Assembly (NCBI GenBank): GCA_030832365.1
Contig: JAURJF010000006.1
Coordinates: 1 to 21,033, forward strand
DNA: 21,033 nucleotides
Direction of reading: 5' to 3'
Source of the DNA: Candidatus Nanopelagicales bacterium
Lineage (GTDB): Bacteria; Actinomycetota; Actinomycetes; Nanopelagicales; Nanopelagicaceae
A program made the position numbers and the translations under genes. The notes beneath the pieces were generated by a model. The model was not told the DNA's origin and made no database searches. It was given only the letters and a program-made list of their open reading frames with translations. This document shows, piece after piece, positions 12,993 through 20,919 of this stretch (position 1 is the stretch's first letter; every line of letters begins with the position of its first letter).

Positions 12993-14297
12993 CTACTCCT
13001 TCCTTAAGAGCGAGAGGAACATAGCATCGCTACCATCTCGATGTGGCCATAATTGTAAATCACCATCTATATCTGCCCTCTCATCTTCAACGGGAATCCT
13101 TGTAAAAGTACTATGCCTTTTGAGAAATGATCTAACCTGGAACTTAGTTTCAGCTTGATGAGATGAGCAGGTGACATAAGCAATCACTCCACCCGATGAG
13201 AGTAATCTGGTTGCCGAATCTAACAGTTCACTTTGCAGTTGAGTTAAGTTCTTAAGGTCCTGTAAATTTCGCCTCCAGCGCACCTCTGGTCTTCTCCTCA
13301 ATGCTCCGATGCCAGTACAGGGGGCATCTAGAAGAATACGATCGAATTTACCAAGCTCTTCTGGCATTGAGCGGCCATCGTTCACAGTAACTTCCCCATG
13401 GTGCAAAACTTGAGAAACCAATTTTGCACGCTCGTTTGAAATTTCGTTAGCAAGTAGATATCCCCCATCTCGCTTCAAGAGAGCTGAAAGATATGCTGCC
13501 TTTCCTCCAGGGCCAGCGCATAGATCTAGCCATCGAAGATCTGGCAGAAATGATTGATAGAACTTCTCCACGACAATCTGTGAACCTAGATCTTGGACCC
13601 CAGCGCGTCTCTGTCTAATAGCTGGAATGTCACCTGGATTTCCATCAAAGGATGCAGCAACACCACTTGTTGTAATAGGAAGAGCGCCAGCGTCAAATAG
13701 TTCATCAATAGTGGCTAAGCCTGGCCAAGCAATGAGAACTGGTTTAGCGGCGCCATTGTTAGCTTTCAGAAGATTTCTCACCTCGTCCTCACTCTTTAGA
13801 GAGTCGAAATAGGAACTTACAATCCACTCTGGATGTGAATATTCAAGAGCTAGGCGAGAAAATTCCTGACTAGGAATGGGAAGCACTTCAAAATCTAGTG
13901 AATCAATCTTTCGTAATATCGCATTTATAAAAGAGGAAGTTGACTTTCCAACCACCTTCTTGGCAAGCTCCACGCTCTCATAAATCGCAGCATGGCTTGG
14001 GACCCTCATCTCCTTTAGTTGGTGTGTTCCTATTCTCAAAACTATAAGGGCTTTTGTATCTATTTGATCAAGGGCTCGATCGCTTGCTGCTGCGATGAAG
14101 TGATCATGCCTGCCCTGCATTCGAAGAGAGCCATAAACCAATTCAGTAGCAAATGCGCGATCTTTAACCTCAAGTGCAGAATCGGTAAGCGCTTTTGGAA
14201 GAATTAAATTGCTATATGCCCCTTCTAGTTCAACTTGGGCAAGTACTTCAAATGCTAAAAGGCGTGGATCATCATTTCTTCTCGGTTTCTTACTCAT
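12993..14297 (-). CDS. rsmB: 16S rRNA (cytosine-967-C5) methyltransferase
   Basis: A 434-residue RNA methyltransferase that acts on 16S rRNA C967 (E. coli numbering) with SAM. The N-terminal ~130 residues are the NusB-like RNA-binding domain ('RLLAFEVLAQVELEGAYSN', 'DRAFATELVYGSLR'). The SAM-binding motif is LDLCAGPGGKAAYLSALL (258-275 region). The two catalytic cysteines of the m5C family are C327 in LLDAPCTGIG (motif IV) and C377 in YVTCSSH (motif VI). 'RRRPEVRWRR' (335-343) is also typical. Its start overlaps the fmt stop by 4 nt (ATGA-type coupling). The order def-fmt-rsmB is conserved widely among bacteria. The upstream metK product supplies its SAM. Confidence 0.95.
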   Translation of the reverse strand: MSKKPRRNDDPRLLAFEVLAQVELEGAYSNLILPKALTDSALEVKDRAFATELVYGSLRMQGRHDHFIAAASDRALDQIDTKALIVLRIGTHQLKEMRVPSHAAIYESVELAKKVVGKSTSSFINAILRKIDSLDFEVLPIPSQEFSRLALEYSHPEWIVSSYFDSLKSEDEVRNLLKANNGAAKPVLIAWPGLATIDELFDAGALPITTSGVAASFDGNPGDIPAIRQRRAGVQDLGSQIVVEKFYQSFLPDLRWLDLCAGPGGKAAYLSALLKRDGGYLLANEISNERAKLVSQVLHHGEVTVNDGRSMPEELGKFDRILLDAPCTGIGALRRRPEVRWRRNLQDLKNLTQLQSELLDSATRLLSSGGVIAYVTCSSHQAETKFQVRSFLKRHSTFTRIPVEDERADIDGDLQLWPHRDGSDAMFLSLLRKE

Positions 14298-15202
14298 TCA
14301 AAAGCACATGGCAGAGAAATTCTTGCCCCTCTTAACCACTCGACACTGCTCATCTCTTTTTTATTTTCAGGCTTTACACGTAGGATCTCAAGAGATGAAG
14401 ACCCAGAGGCAACGATAAGAGGTTCAAGGGAGATGATTTCCCCTGCAACTCCTTTGTTCTCTCTTACTTGCCCTTCGATAACGCTAATTCTCTTGCCATT
14501 TATCAAGGTGTAGGCACCAGGCCAGGGATGAAAGGCTCTAATTTGCGCTTCGATTTCATGTGAGTCCTTGCTCCAATCAATTCTTCCCTCGCTCTTCAAT
14601 ATTTTTGGCGCGAGAGTTATTCCATCACCACTCTGGGTGGTAGGACTCTGCCCATCCTCAATCATTTTCAGAGCCTCATTAACTGGTTTGATTGAAAGAG
14701 ATGCAAGATGGGTTAGAACTTGATCGCTTCTAGATTTACTATCTAATGGGTAATTAATAGTTGAATAAATCGGACCGGTATCTAAGCCCTCTTCCAATTT
14801 GAAAACAGTTATTCCAGTTTCTCTATCTCCTGCTGCGATAGCTCTCTGTACTGGGGATGCTCCGCGCCATCTTGGAAGTAGAGAAAAATGCACATTTAAC
14901 CAACCAAACTTAGGCTTCTGGAGTTCGTTTGCTTTTATCAAACGGCCATAGGCAAGTGTTATAACTAGCTCAGCATGAGTCTGTTGAAGAACCTCTGAGA
15001 GCTGCTGATCACTACCTGGTTTATAGCAAATAACATCATTTCTTTGGCAATGGGCGGCAAATTCATTACTGCCAATAGATTGTCCACGACCACTTGCCTG
15101 ATCAGGTGATGAAATAGCGCCAAGAAGTTGATGCTCAGAATTTTCAAGGTGCTTAAGAAGATCTATTCCAAGATGAGAAGAGGAGGCAAGAAGGATCTTC
15201 AC
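14294..15202 (-). CDS. fmt: Methionyl-tRNA formyltransferase
   Basis: A 302-residue enzyme that formylates the initiator Met-tRNA with 10-formyltetrahydrofolate. The active-site triad is present: N103, H105 and D141, within WLNVHFSLLPRWRGASPVQR and 'LEEGLDTGPIY'. The C-terminal ~100 residues form the OB-fold tRNA-binding domain ('KDSHEIEAQIRAFHPWPGAYT'). Translation begins at a GTG, 14 nt after the def stop; the ribosome site is weak (TAGGTAG). It overlaps rsmB by 4 nt. Together with def it forms the formylation/deformylation pair of protein initiation. Confidence 0.95.
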   Translation of the reverse strand: MKILLASSSHLGIDLLKHLENSEHQLLGAISSPDQASGRGQSIGSNEFAAHCQRNDVICYKPGSDQQLSEVLQQTHAELVITLAYGRLIKANELQKPKFGWLNVHFSLLPRWRGASPVQRAIAAGDRETGITVFKLEEGLDTGPIYSTINYPLDSKSRSDQVLTHLASLSIKPVNEALKMIEDGQSPTTQSGDGITLAPKILKSEGRIDWSKDSHEIEAQIRAFHPWPGAYTLINGKRISVIEGQVRENKGVAGEIISLEPLIVASGSSSLEILRVKPENKKEMSSVEWLRGARISLPCAFE

Positions 15203-15216
15203 AGGCTACCTATCAA

Positions 15217-15777
15217 TTAAAGGCCTTTGCCGAAAGTTGAGTGTGGAGAGAGACGGATCTCAGGAGTAGTTCCTGATTCACTTGCTGCTAAAAACCATTC
15301 AGCCTGCCTAATTTCCTTCATTGCTTCTTTGCGAAGCTCTGCTGGCAATCGATCAATAAAAAGAACTCCATTTAGATGATCCGTTTCATGTTGCAACGCC
15401 CTTGCTAGAAGTTCAGTTCCTTCCACCAGAAGAGGTTCTCCATACATATCAAAACCTTTGGCAACAGCCCTCATGGCTCTGGGGGTTTGATAGGTGAGTT
15501 CAGGAAATGATAAACATCCTTCATCCCCCTCCTGAATCTCATCACCAAGATCTAAAGTTGGATTTATAAGGTGACCAAATACATCATCTACATGCCATAC
15601 AAATACTCTTAGCGGGACACCAATTTGAGGAGCTGCCAATCCTGCCCCCGGTGCATCTAACATTGTTTCTGTTAGATCCTTTACCAAACGCTGTAACTCT
15701 TTATCAAAATTGATTACTTCGCTCGCTGGAGTGGTTAATACCGGATCTCCAAAGAATCGAATAGGTTGAATTGCCAT
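15217..15777 (-). CDS. def: Peptide deformylase
   Basis: A 186-residue metalloenzyme that removes the formyl group from new proteins. All three family motifs are present: motif 1 GAGLAAPQIG (44-53), motif 2 EGCLSFP with metal ligand C88, and motif 3 QHETDHLNG with H130, catalytic E131 and H134. Motif 3 has Thr where Tyr or Ile is more common. The gap to priA is 29 nt, larger than other gaps in this operon. It contains a minus-strand TAGAAT exactly 6 nt before the ATG with no ribosome site, which predicts an internal leaderless promoter for def-fmt-rsmB-rpe. Confidence 0.96.
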   Translation of the reverse strand: MAIQPIRFFGDPVLTTPASEVINFDKELQRLVKDLTETMLDAPGAGLAAPQIGVPLRVFVWHVDDVFGHLINPTLDLGDEIQEGDEGCLSFPELTYQTPRAMRAVAKGFDMYGEPLLVEGTELLARALQHETDHLNGVLFIDRLPAELRKEAMKEIRQAEWFLAASESGTTPEIRLSPHSTFGKGL

Positions 15778-15783
15778 GGACGA

Positions 15784-15789
15784 ATTCTA
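15784..15789 (-). promoter_or_regulatory. -10-like box inside the operon for def-fmt-rsmB-rpe
   Basis: The minus strand reads TAGAAT, ending exactly 6 nt before the def ATG at 15777, with no Shine-Dalgarno between. It is the only gene start within the long operon that I found with this arrangement. Confidence 0.45.
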
Positions 15790-15806
15790 ACTTACTTAGC
15801 TAGTAC

Positions 15807-17636
15807 CTAGAGCTTGTATGGATCTACGCGAATCAAGAAAAGATCCTGTCCTGCTACCGAGCGATACTTCTGAAGAGCTTTTAATGAGATGAGAAGAGGG
15901 CTGGCCCCTTGATGAGAAATCTTAAGATTAATAGTGCGATTATCTGAAGAAGTTAGAATCTCTAACTCCTGGAATTGCTCCAGGAGCTTCCTTCTTAAGC
16001 CAGATATCGATCGTTCTTCTCCAGATACTTGAATTATTCGCACATAGGGAGGAAGTAAAACAGCTTGCCTTTCAACGCTCTCAGCTCGAATGGCGCGCAT
16101 AACGTTATCGCCTATGAGTGCTTGAGATAGTGAGTGCGAAGCGGGAAGCGAGAGATAGATAAATCCAGAGGAGCGCACCTTTGTCGCTAATTTAAACCAT
16201 CTAAAGCGCAGCTCCTCCTCCGCGCGAATCAATGCTCTATTAAGAAGAGCTTCCCCATTTAGAAGAACTGCTCCAGCATATCCCCCGTTAACTTCCGGCT
16301 CAACGCCAAAGGTTGAAACAACTATTGCTGGAGAGTTATCGATACTTATTATCGCTTTATCTCCGGTAGATGAATAGATTGCAATTTTGGGAAACGCTTT
16401 TCCAAGCTCCTCAACAATCTTCTCTGCCCCACCTTTAACGATACGAATCTGATCTGCCTGACAAACTTGACAGCGCCATTGATCACTTTGATAATCACAT
16501 ATCGAACATGAGTACTTGTTCTTCTTGCCGATAATTTGCCGTCCTCCACACTCACAGAGAGCAAGATTTCGGCATCTCTGACAAGAGAAGGTGTTGGCAT
16601 AGCCCTTATCTGCAACGCTGACTAAGACCGGTCCATTCTTCAAAGCTTTGCGAATTGTGTCATGGTAGGAGTTCGGTTCAGTTGCAATATTTGCTCTATG
16701 GCCACCCAGAAATTTACGCTCCGAGGTAGCGTTAATCCAACCAATCTCAACTAGGCGTGCTAACTCAAGAGATATCGAATGTGAGATAAAGGTAATGCTG
16801 CAGAGTTCAGATTCTGATCTAAGAAGCGCCATATCTCTAACATTCCAATACGGAGCCTTCTGTTCTTGAAAATGTTCGACAGACTCCTCGGCAATTAGAA
16901 TTTCATCTATATGAGCCATTGGGGCCATGATGGCACTTCTTGTTCCTATAACAATTGTTGAAGTGGCAGTTGCTGCTAACTCGAAATTCTTCCTTCTCTG
17001 CGAAGAAGTGAGATGAGAACCAATCTCTATAACTTGCTGTTCAATCTCTCCTAACGCCTTTACCACCCTCTCAATCTCTCTCTGAGTTGGAAGAATAACT
17101 AGTAAATTCAAACCCTTTCGCTCTTTTATATGCCTAACTACACGAGACTCAACCGCCTCTAAGCGATTTAAAAGAAAAAGTCTTCTCTCTGGTTTTGAAC
17201 TCTTTGATCTATGCAGAGTGGAAGCATCCAAGGAAGTACTCATTACCTTCGTAAAACTTGGAAGGCATGCCGAGAGTATTGAGGCTTGATTAGCGATATA
17301 GCGCTCTGAAACTTTCTTAGTGAACTCTAGAAAACTTTGAGAGAGGCGAACTTGAGTTACAAGGCTATGGACTGGTTTTAGAGATGCTTGACTTTTCTCT
17401 TTGATTGATAGGACAACTCCGTCTTTCAAATCGTTCTTAAAGGGCACTCGGATAAGAGAGCCTACGCCGGTAAGCCCTTCCAGCTCCTCTGGAAGAAAGT
17501 ATGAGAAAGGTTGTTCTAGATGAAAGACTCCGGTATCAACTAGAACATCAACTTGGAAACTTTCAGAACTCTGCCTGGCCCTTGTAGTCGATCTCCCTTT
17601 TTGACGACGCAAGGTAAGTGGCTTATCTGCGGCCAC
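15807..17636 (-). CDS. priA: PriA-like primosomal protein N', probably without helicase activity
   Basis: A 609-residue PriA homologue for replication restart, shorter than the ~730 residues of E. coli PriA. The N-terminal DNA-binding domain is at about 28-130 ('VDVLVDTGVFHLEQPFSYFLP'). Eight cysteines of the zinc domain are C352, C355, C361, C363, C377, C380, C389 and C392; the second pair is CxC, not CxxC. The helicase motifs are decayed. No GxTGSGKT Walker A is found before 'GLNLLVILPTQREIERV' (175-191), and the DEEH box reads AEES at 249-252 in 'ILIAEESVEHFQEQKAPYWN'. Actinobacterial PriA proteins are known to lack ATPase motifs, so this is lineage-typical. It probably acts as a scaffold for primosome loading. 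It follows metK by 8 nt. Confidence 0.9.
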   Translation of the reverse strand: MAADKPLTLRRQKGRSTTRARQSSESFQVDVLVDTGVFHLEQPFSYFLPEELEGLTGVGSLIRVPFKNDLKDGVVLSIKEKSQASLKPVHSLVTQVRLSQSFLEFTKKVSERYIANQASILSACLPSFTKVMSTSLDASTLHRSKSSKPERRLFLLNRLEAVESRVVRHIKERKGLNLLVILPTQREIERVVKALGEIEQQVIEIGSHLTSSQRRKNFELAATATSTIVIGTRSAIMAPMAHIDEILIAEESVEHFQEQKAPYWNVRDMALLRSESELCSITFISHSISLELARLVEIGWINATSERKFLGGHRANIATEPNSYHDTIRKALKNGPVLVSVADKGYANTFSCQRCRNLALCECGGRQIIGKKNKYSCSICDYQSDQWRCQVCQADQIRIVKGGAEKIVEELGKAFPKIAIYSSTGDKAIISIDNSPAIVVSTFGVEPEVNGGYAGAVLLNGEALLNRALIRAEEELRFRWFKLATKVRSSGFIYLSLPASHSLSQALIGDNVMRAIRAESVERQAVLLPPYVRIIQVSGEERSISGLRRKLLEQFQELEILTSSDNRTINLKISHQGASPLLISLKALQKYRSVAGQDLFLIRVDPYKL

Positions 17637-17644
17637 AACAATCC

Positions 17645-18838
17645 TTAACCCTTAACTGCAGCAGCTAGCGCACTTGCTCTATCAGTCTTCTCCCAAGTGA
17701 ATTCAACTAACTCGCGACCAAAGTGTCCGTAAGCGCTAGTTTTCGAATAGATTGGACGGAGAAGATTGAGATCTCTAATAATGGCAGCTGGTCTTAAATC
17801 AAAAACTTGCAGAAGTGCAGCGGAGATCTGTTGTGTTGGAACTTTCTCCGTTCCAAAGGTTTCAACAAATAGACCCACTGGTTGCGCTTTTCCGATTGCA
17901 TAGGCCACTTGAACCTCGCAGCGATCAGCAAGACCGGCAGCAACAATATTTTTCGCAACCCAGCGCATCGCATACGCCGCTGAGCGATCGACCTTGGAAG
18001 GATCTTTTCCGCTAAAGGCTCCACCTCCGTGGCGAGCCATACCACCATAGGTGTCAACGATTATCTTTCGCCCAGTTAAACCAGCATCTCCCATGGGACC
18101 ACCAATAACAAAGCGTCCTGTTGGGTTAATAAGGATTCGAACATCGCTAGCGGGTAGGTCAAAGGAGGCAAGAATTGGATTAATTACAAACTTCTTTATT
18201 TCAGGAGCCATTTTCTTTTCAATATCTATCTCAGGTGCGTGCTGAGATGAAATTACAACGGTATTTAGCGCTACCGGCTTATCTCCGTCATATTCGATAG
18301 TTACTTGAGTTTTCCCATCAGGGCGTAAGTAACCGAGTTGGCCGCTTTTTCTCTCACTTGAAAGGCGCTCAGCAAGCCTATGAGCCATCGCTATAGGCAG
18401 AGGCATTAATTCTTTGGTATCTCTTGTGGCATAGCCAAACATCAGGCCTTGATCGCCCGCGCCTTGTAGATCTAGTGGATCCTTTGACGCGGCAACTCGC
18501 TCTTCAAAGGCATGGTCAACGCCAACTGCAATATCTGGGGATTGCTGTCCAATAGAGATTGATACACCGCAACTATTTCCATCAAATCCCTTTTCTGAGC
18601 TGTCGTAACCAATATTCAATACTGTTTCACGAACTAATCCCATAACATCGGCATAACCCTCTGTTGTTACCTCGCCGGCTACATGAACTTGTCCAGTAGT
18701 GATCAACGTTTCACAGGCGACTCTGCTTTTGGGATCTTGAGCTAGAAGTGAGTCAAGGACTGCATCTGAAATTGCATCAGCAATTTTATCTGGATGGCCT
18801 TCAGTGACTGATTCTGAAGTAAATAAACGCTTAGCCAT
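17645..18838 (-). CDS. metK: S-adenosylmethionine synthetase
   Basis: A 397-residue enzyme that makes SAM from methionine and ATP. Signatures are MAKRLFTSESVTEGHPDKIA with the catalytic His at 15, the ATP motif GAGDQGLMFGYA (126-137), and the Gly-rich loop 'GGGAFSGKDPSKVDRSAAY' near 260-280. A longer open frame reaches 18925, but its extra 29 residues are not MetK-like and overlap coaBC deeply. I chose the ATG at 18838, which has a strong ribosome site (GGAGAAGG) and overlaps the coaBC stop by 8 nt. It lies between coaBC and priA as in other Actinobacteria. SAM made here feeds methyltransferases such as rsmB in the same operon. Confidence 0.97.
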   Translation of the reverse strand: MAKRLFTSESVTEGHPDKIADAISDAVLDSLLAQDPKSRVACETLITTGQVHVAGEVTTEGYADVMGLVRETVLNIGYDSSEKGFDGNSCGVSISIGQQSPDIAVGVDHAFEERVAASKDPLDLQGAGDQGLMFGYATRDTKELMPLPIAMAHRLAERLSSERKSGQLGYLRPDGKTQVTIEYDGDKPVALNTVVISSQHAPEIDIEKKMAPEIKKFVINPILASFDLPASDVRILINPTGRFVIGGPMGDAGLTGRKIIVDTYGGMARHGGGAFSGKDPSKVDRSAAYAMRWVAKNIVAAGLADRCEVQVAYAIGKAQPVGLFVETFGTEKVPTQQISAALLQVFDLRPAAIIRDLNLLRPIYSKTSAYGHFGRELVEFTWEKTDRASALAAAVKG

Positions 18839-20051
18839 TAACCTTCTCCAATTTCTTTGCCATATGAGCCACAATGCTCTTTGCCACTTCGTGCTTACTA
18901 ACGCCATCAAAATTAACAGTTTCAATCCCTAGTCCAATAAGAGCACCACTGGTCTGATCCTGACCGAAAATCGCTCCCCCAGAGACATCATTAACATAGA
19001 GAAGGTCAGCCTTCTTGCCTATCAATTTCTCTCCACCTGCCTTGATTAAATCGTCGAGAGTCTCTGCAGCAAAACCGACTATTACTTGATTTACTCTCTT
19101 GCTTAAAGCCACTCTGCTTAAAATATCAGGATTTGTAGTGAGTTCTATCGATTCTAGGTCAGCTTTCTTTATCTTAGTTGTTGAAGTAGATACTGGCCTT
19201 GCATCTGCAACTGCCGCTGCCATTACTAAAGCATCGCTATTGATGAACTCATTTTCAACCGCTGACATCATTTCCAGCGCTGTATTTACTTTTATAACTC
19301 GTGCGCCTTCTAATTCAAAGGGATCGGTATGGCCTGCAATAACAGTTACTTCAGCGCCGCTTCTTAGCGCCTGATAAGCGATAGCTAGACCTTGCCTTCC
19401 ACTTGATTTGTTTCCGATAAATCTAACTGGATCAATTTCTTCTCTAGTTCCCCCAGCAGTTACTAGAACCTTCTTGCCTTCAAGTAATAGCTCTGTCTTT
19501 GAAATTTCTAGAACCTGGGCAACTATCTTTGAACTCTCTGGAAATCTGCCCACGCCAAAGTCCTTGCCTGACAGTCGGCCAACTTCTGGTTCCATAACAA
19601 TAAATCCGCGAGAGCGAAGTAGTTCTATATTCTGAACTGTTGCGCTATTGAGCCACATATTTGGATGCATCGCAGGAACTATTAGAACCGGCGCCGATGA
19701 TGCCAACACTGTGGTGGTCAATAAGTCATCTGCGCGCCCTTGGGTAAGCTTTGCAATTGTGTCAGCCGTAGCTGGAGCGATAACAATTAAATCTGCGTTA
19801 TCTGCAGCCGCTAGATGTGAAACCTCTGCAGGGTTCTCCCAGACGGTGCTTAAAGCTGGTTGCCCTGAGAGAGCCTCCCAAGTTGCCCGACCTACAAAGT
19901 TAAGACTTGATTGGGTAGGTATCACTCGAATCAAAAAACCAGCATCTTGAAGACGGCGAAGCAGGTCGCAGGCTTTATAGGCAGCTATTCCGCCAGTTAC
20001 TCCAAGAACAATCTGGCGACCTTTAGGGAAGATTATTTTTTCGCCACTCAT
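18831..20051 (-). CDS. coaBC: Bifunctional phosphopantothenoylcysteine decarboxylase / phosphopantothenate-cysteine ligase
   Basis: A 406-residue fusion for two steps of coenzyme A synthesis. The CoaC flavoprotein half (about 12-185) has 'VLGVTGGIAAYKACDLLRRL', active-site H79 in VSHLAAADNAD, and PAMHPNMW (126-133, His in place of the first Asn of the E. coli motif). The E. coli flap motif with its Cys (ACGxxGxGR) reads SGKDFGVGR (161-169), so Gly162 stands at the Cys position. I believe this is general in Actinobacteria, but it should be checked. The CoaB ligase half (190-406) has 'VLVTAGGTREEIDPVRFIGN', 'KSSGRQGLAIA', 'ALVMAAAVAD' and the KIKK motif (293-296). It starts 8 nt after rpoZ with an AAGAAG ribosome site. 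Confidence 0.96.
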   Translation of the reverse strand: MSGEKIIFPKGRQIVLGVTGGIAAYKACDLLRRLQDAGFLIRVIPTQSSLNFVGRATWEALSGQPALSTVWENPAEVSHLAAADNADLIVIAPATADTIAKLTQGRADDLLTTTVLASSAPVLIVPAMHPNMWLNSATVQNIELLRSRGFIVMEPEVGRLSGKDFGVGRFPESSKIVAQVLEISKTELLLEGKKVLVTAGGTREEIDPVRFIGNKSSGRQGLAIAYQALRSGAEVTVIAGHTDPFELEGARVIKVNTALEMMSAVENEFINSDALVMAAAVADARPVSTSTTKIKKADLESIELTTNPDILSRVALSKRVNQVIVGFAAETLDDLIKAGGEKLIGKKADLLYVNDVSGGAIFGQDQTSGALIGLGIETVNFDGVSKHEVAKSIVAHMAKKLEKVNG

Positions 20052-20059
20052 GGCTCTTC

Positions 20060-20317
20060 TTAGCTCTGTGGTTCTAAATTCTCAATTGTTAAAAGGCCTT
20101 CATTAATCTCACGCATAGCTATTGAGAGAGGCTTTTCATGGACATGAGTTTCAACTAGTGGGCCAACATATTCAAGAAGACCTTCACCAAGCTGGGAGTA
20201 GTAAGCATTGATCTGACGCGCTCTCTTTGCTGCGTATAGAACTAATGAATATTTTGTACCGCTCTTATCCAATAATTCATCGATCGGTGGATTTGTGATG
20301 CCATCTAATGTCGCCAC
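20060..20317 (-). CDS. rpoZ: DNA-directed RNA polymerase subunit omega
   Basis: An 85-residue omega subunit that helps assemble the beta' subunit of RNA polymerase. 'PPIDELLDKSGTKYSLVLYA' and 'AKRARQINAYYSQLGEGLLEYVGP' form the conserved first two helices seen in actinobacterial RpoZ, and 'KPLSIAMREINEGLL' is the conserved C-terminal helix. Translation starts at a GTG, with an AAGGGGAG ribosome site 5-6 nt upstream. The position between gmk and coaBC is the standard actinobacterial order. The 50-nt gap to gmk holds this ribosome site and no other clear element. Confidence 0.95.
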   Translation of the reverse strand: MATLDGITNPPIDELLDKSGTKYSLVLYAAKRARQINAYYSQLGEGLLEYVGPLVETHVHEKPLSIAMREINEGLLTIENLEPQS

Positions 20318-20367
20318 AGCTACTCCCCTTTTTTAAGGTTAACTTCTAATGTTTGCTTCTCAAACTT

Positions 20368-20919
20368 CTACGAAGCGGCCAAGGATAGCAGTGCCTCAAG
20401 GACATCCTCGACTCGATGATTGACCAGGATATGCTCAAATTCTCGTGAAGCCGCCATCTCGCTACGAGCAAGATCTAGTCGGGCTGCAATCCTCTCGGGT
20501 GAATCAGTGCCTCTATTCACGATACGCGCCTCAAGCTCCTCAAAAGAGGGAGGCTGGAGAAAGACCATAATCGCCTCAGGCATTGAAGCTTTAACTTGGC
20601 GAGCTCCTTGGATTTCAATTTCCAATAAAACATTTTTTCCTTCTGATAACGCTTGATCAATAGGTTCTTTAATACTTCCATATCTTGCTCCAGCGAATTC
20701 AGCCCATTCAAGAAGTGAGTTTTTAGATATTAGATCATCAAAGCTTCTATCATCTATAAAATGGTAGGAACTTCCATCAATCTCACCGAGTCTTGGTTTG
20801 CGAGTTGTTGCTGAGACAGAGAAATAAAAACTTGGATTATCTATTAGTTTAGAAACTATCGTGCTCTTTCCCACCCCGCCAGGGCCAGAGAGAACAATCA
20901 ACTTTCCACGTCTACTCAT
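20368..20919 (-). CDS. gmk: Guanylate kinase
   Basis: A 183-residue kinase that phosphorylates GMP to GDP with ATP and sits on the path from salvage to GTP and dGTP. The P-loop is SGPGGVGKST (11-20, with Gly where Ser is usual). The GMP-binding segment follows as 'SVSATTRKPRLGEIDGSSYHF', then 'LLEWAEFAGARYGS' and 'VLLEIEIQGARQVK'. I chose the ATG at 20919 over the in-frame TTG at 20922. The ATG overlaps the mihF TGA by one base (TGATG) and has an AAGG ribosome site 7 nt upstream. mihF-gmk-rpoZ is a conserved actinobacterial arrangement. Confidence 0.96.
   Translation of the reverse strand: MSRRGKLIVLSGPGGVGKSTIVSKLIDNPSFYFSVSATTRKPRLGEIDGSSYHFIDDRSFDDLISKNSLLEWAEFAGARYGSIKEPIDQALSEGKNVLLEIEIQGARQVKASMPEAIMVFLQPPSFEELEARIVNRGTDSPERIAARLDLARSEMAASREFEHILVNHRVEDVLEALLSLAAS

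Noticed and set aside
18839..18925. 29-residue N-terminal extension of MetK
   Set aside because: The extension overlaps the coaBC 3' end and is not MetK-like. The ATG at 18838 gives the standard MAKRLFTSESVTEGHPD start with a strong ribosome site.
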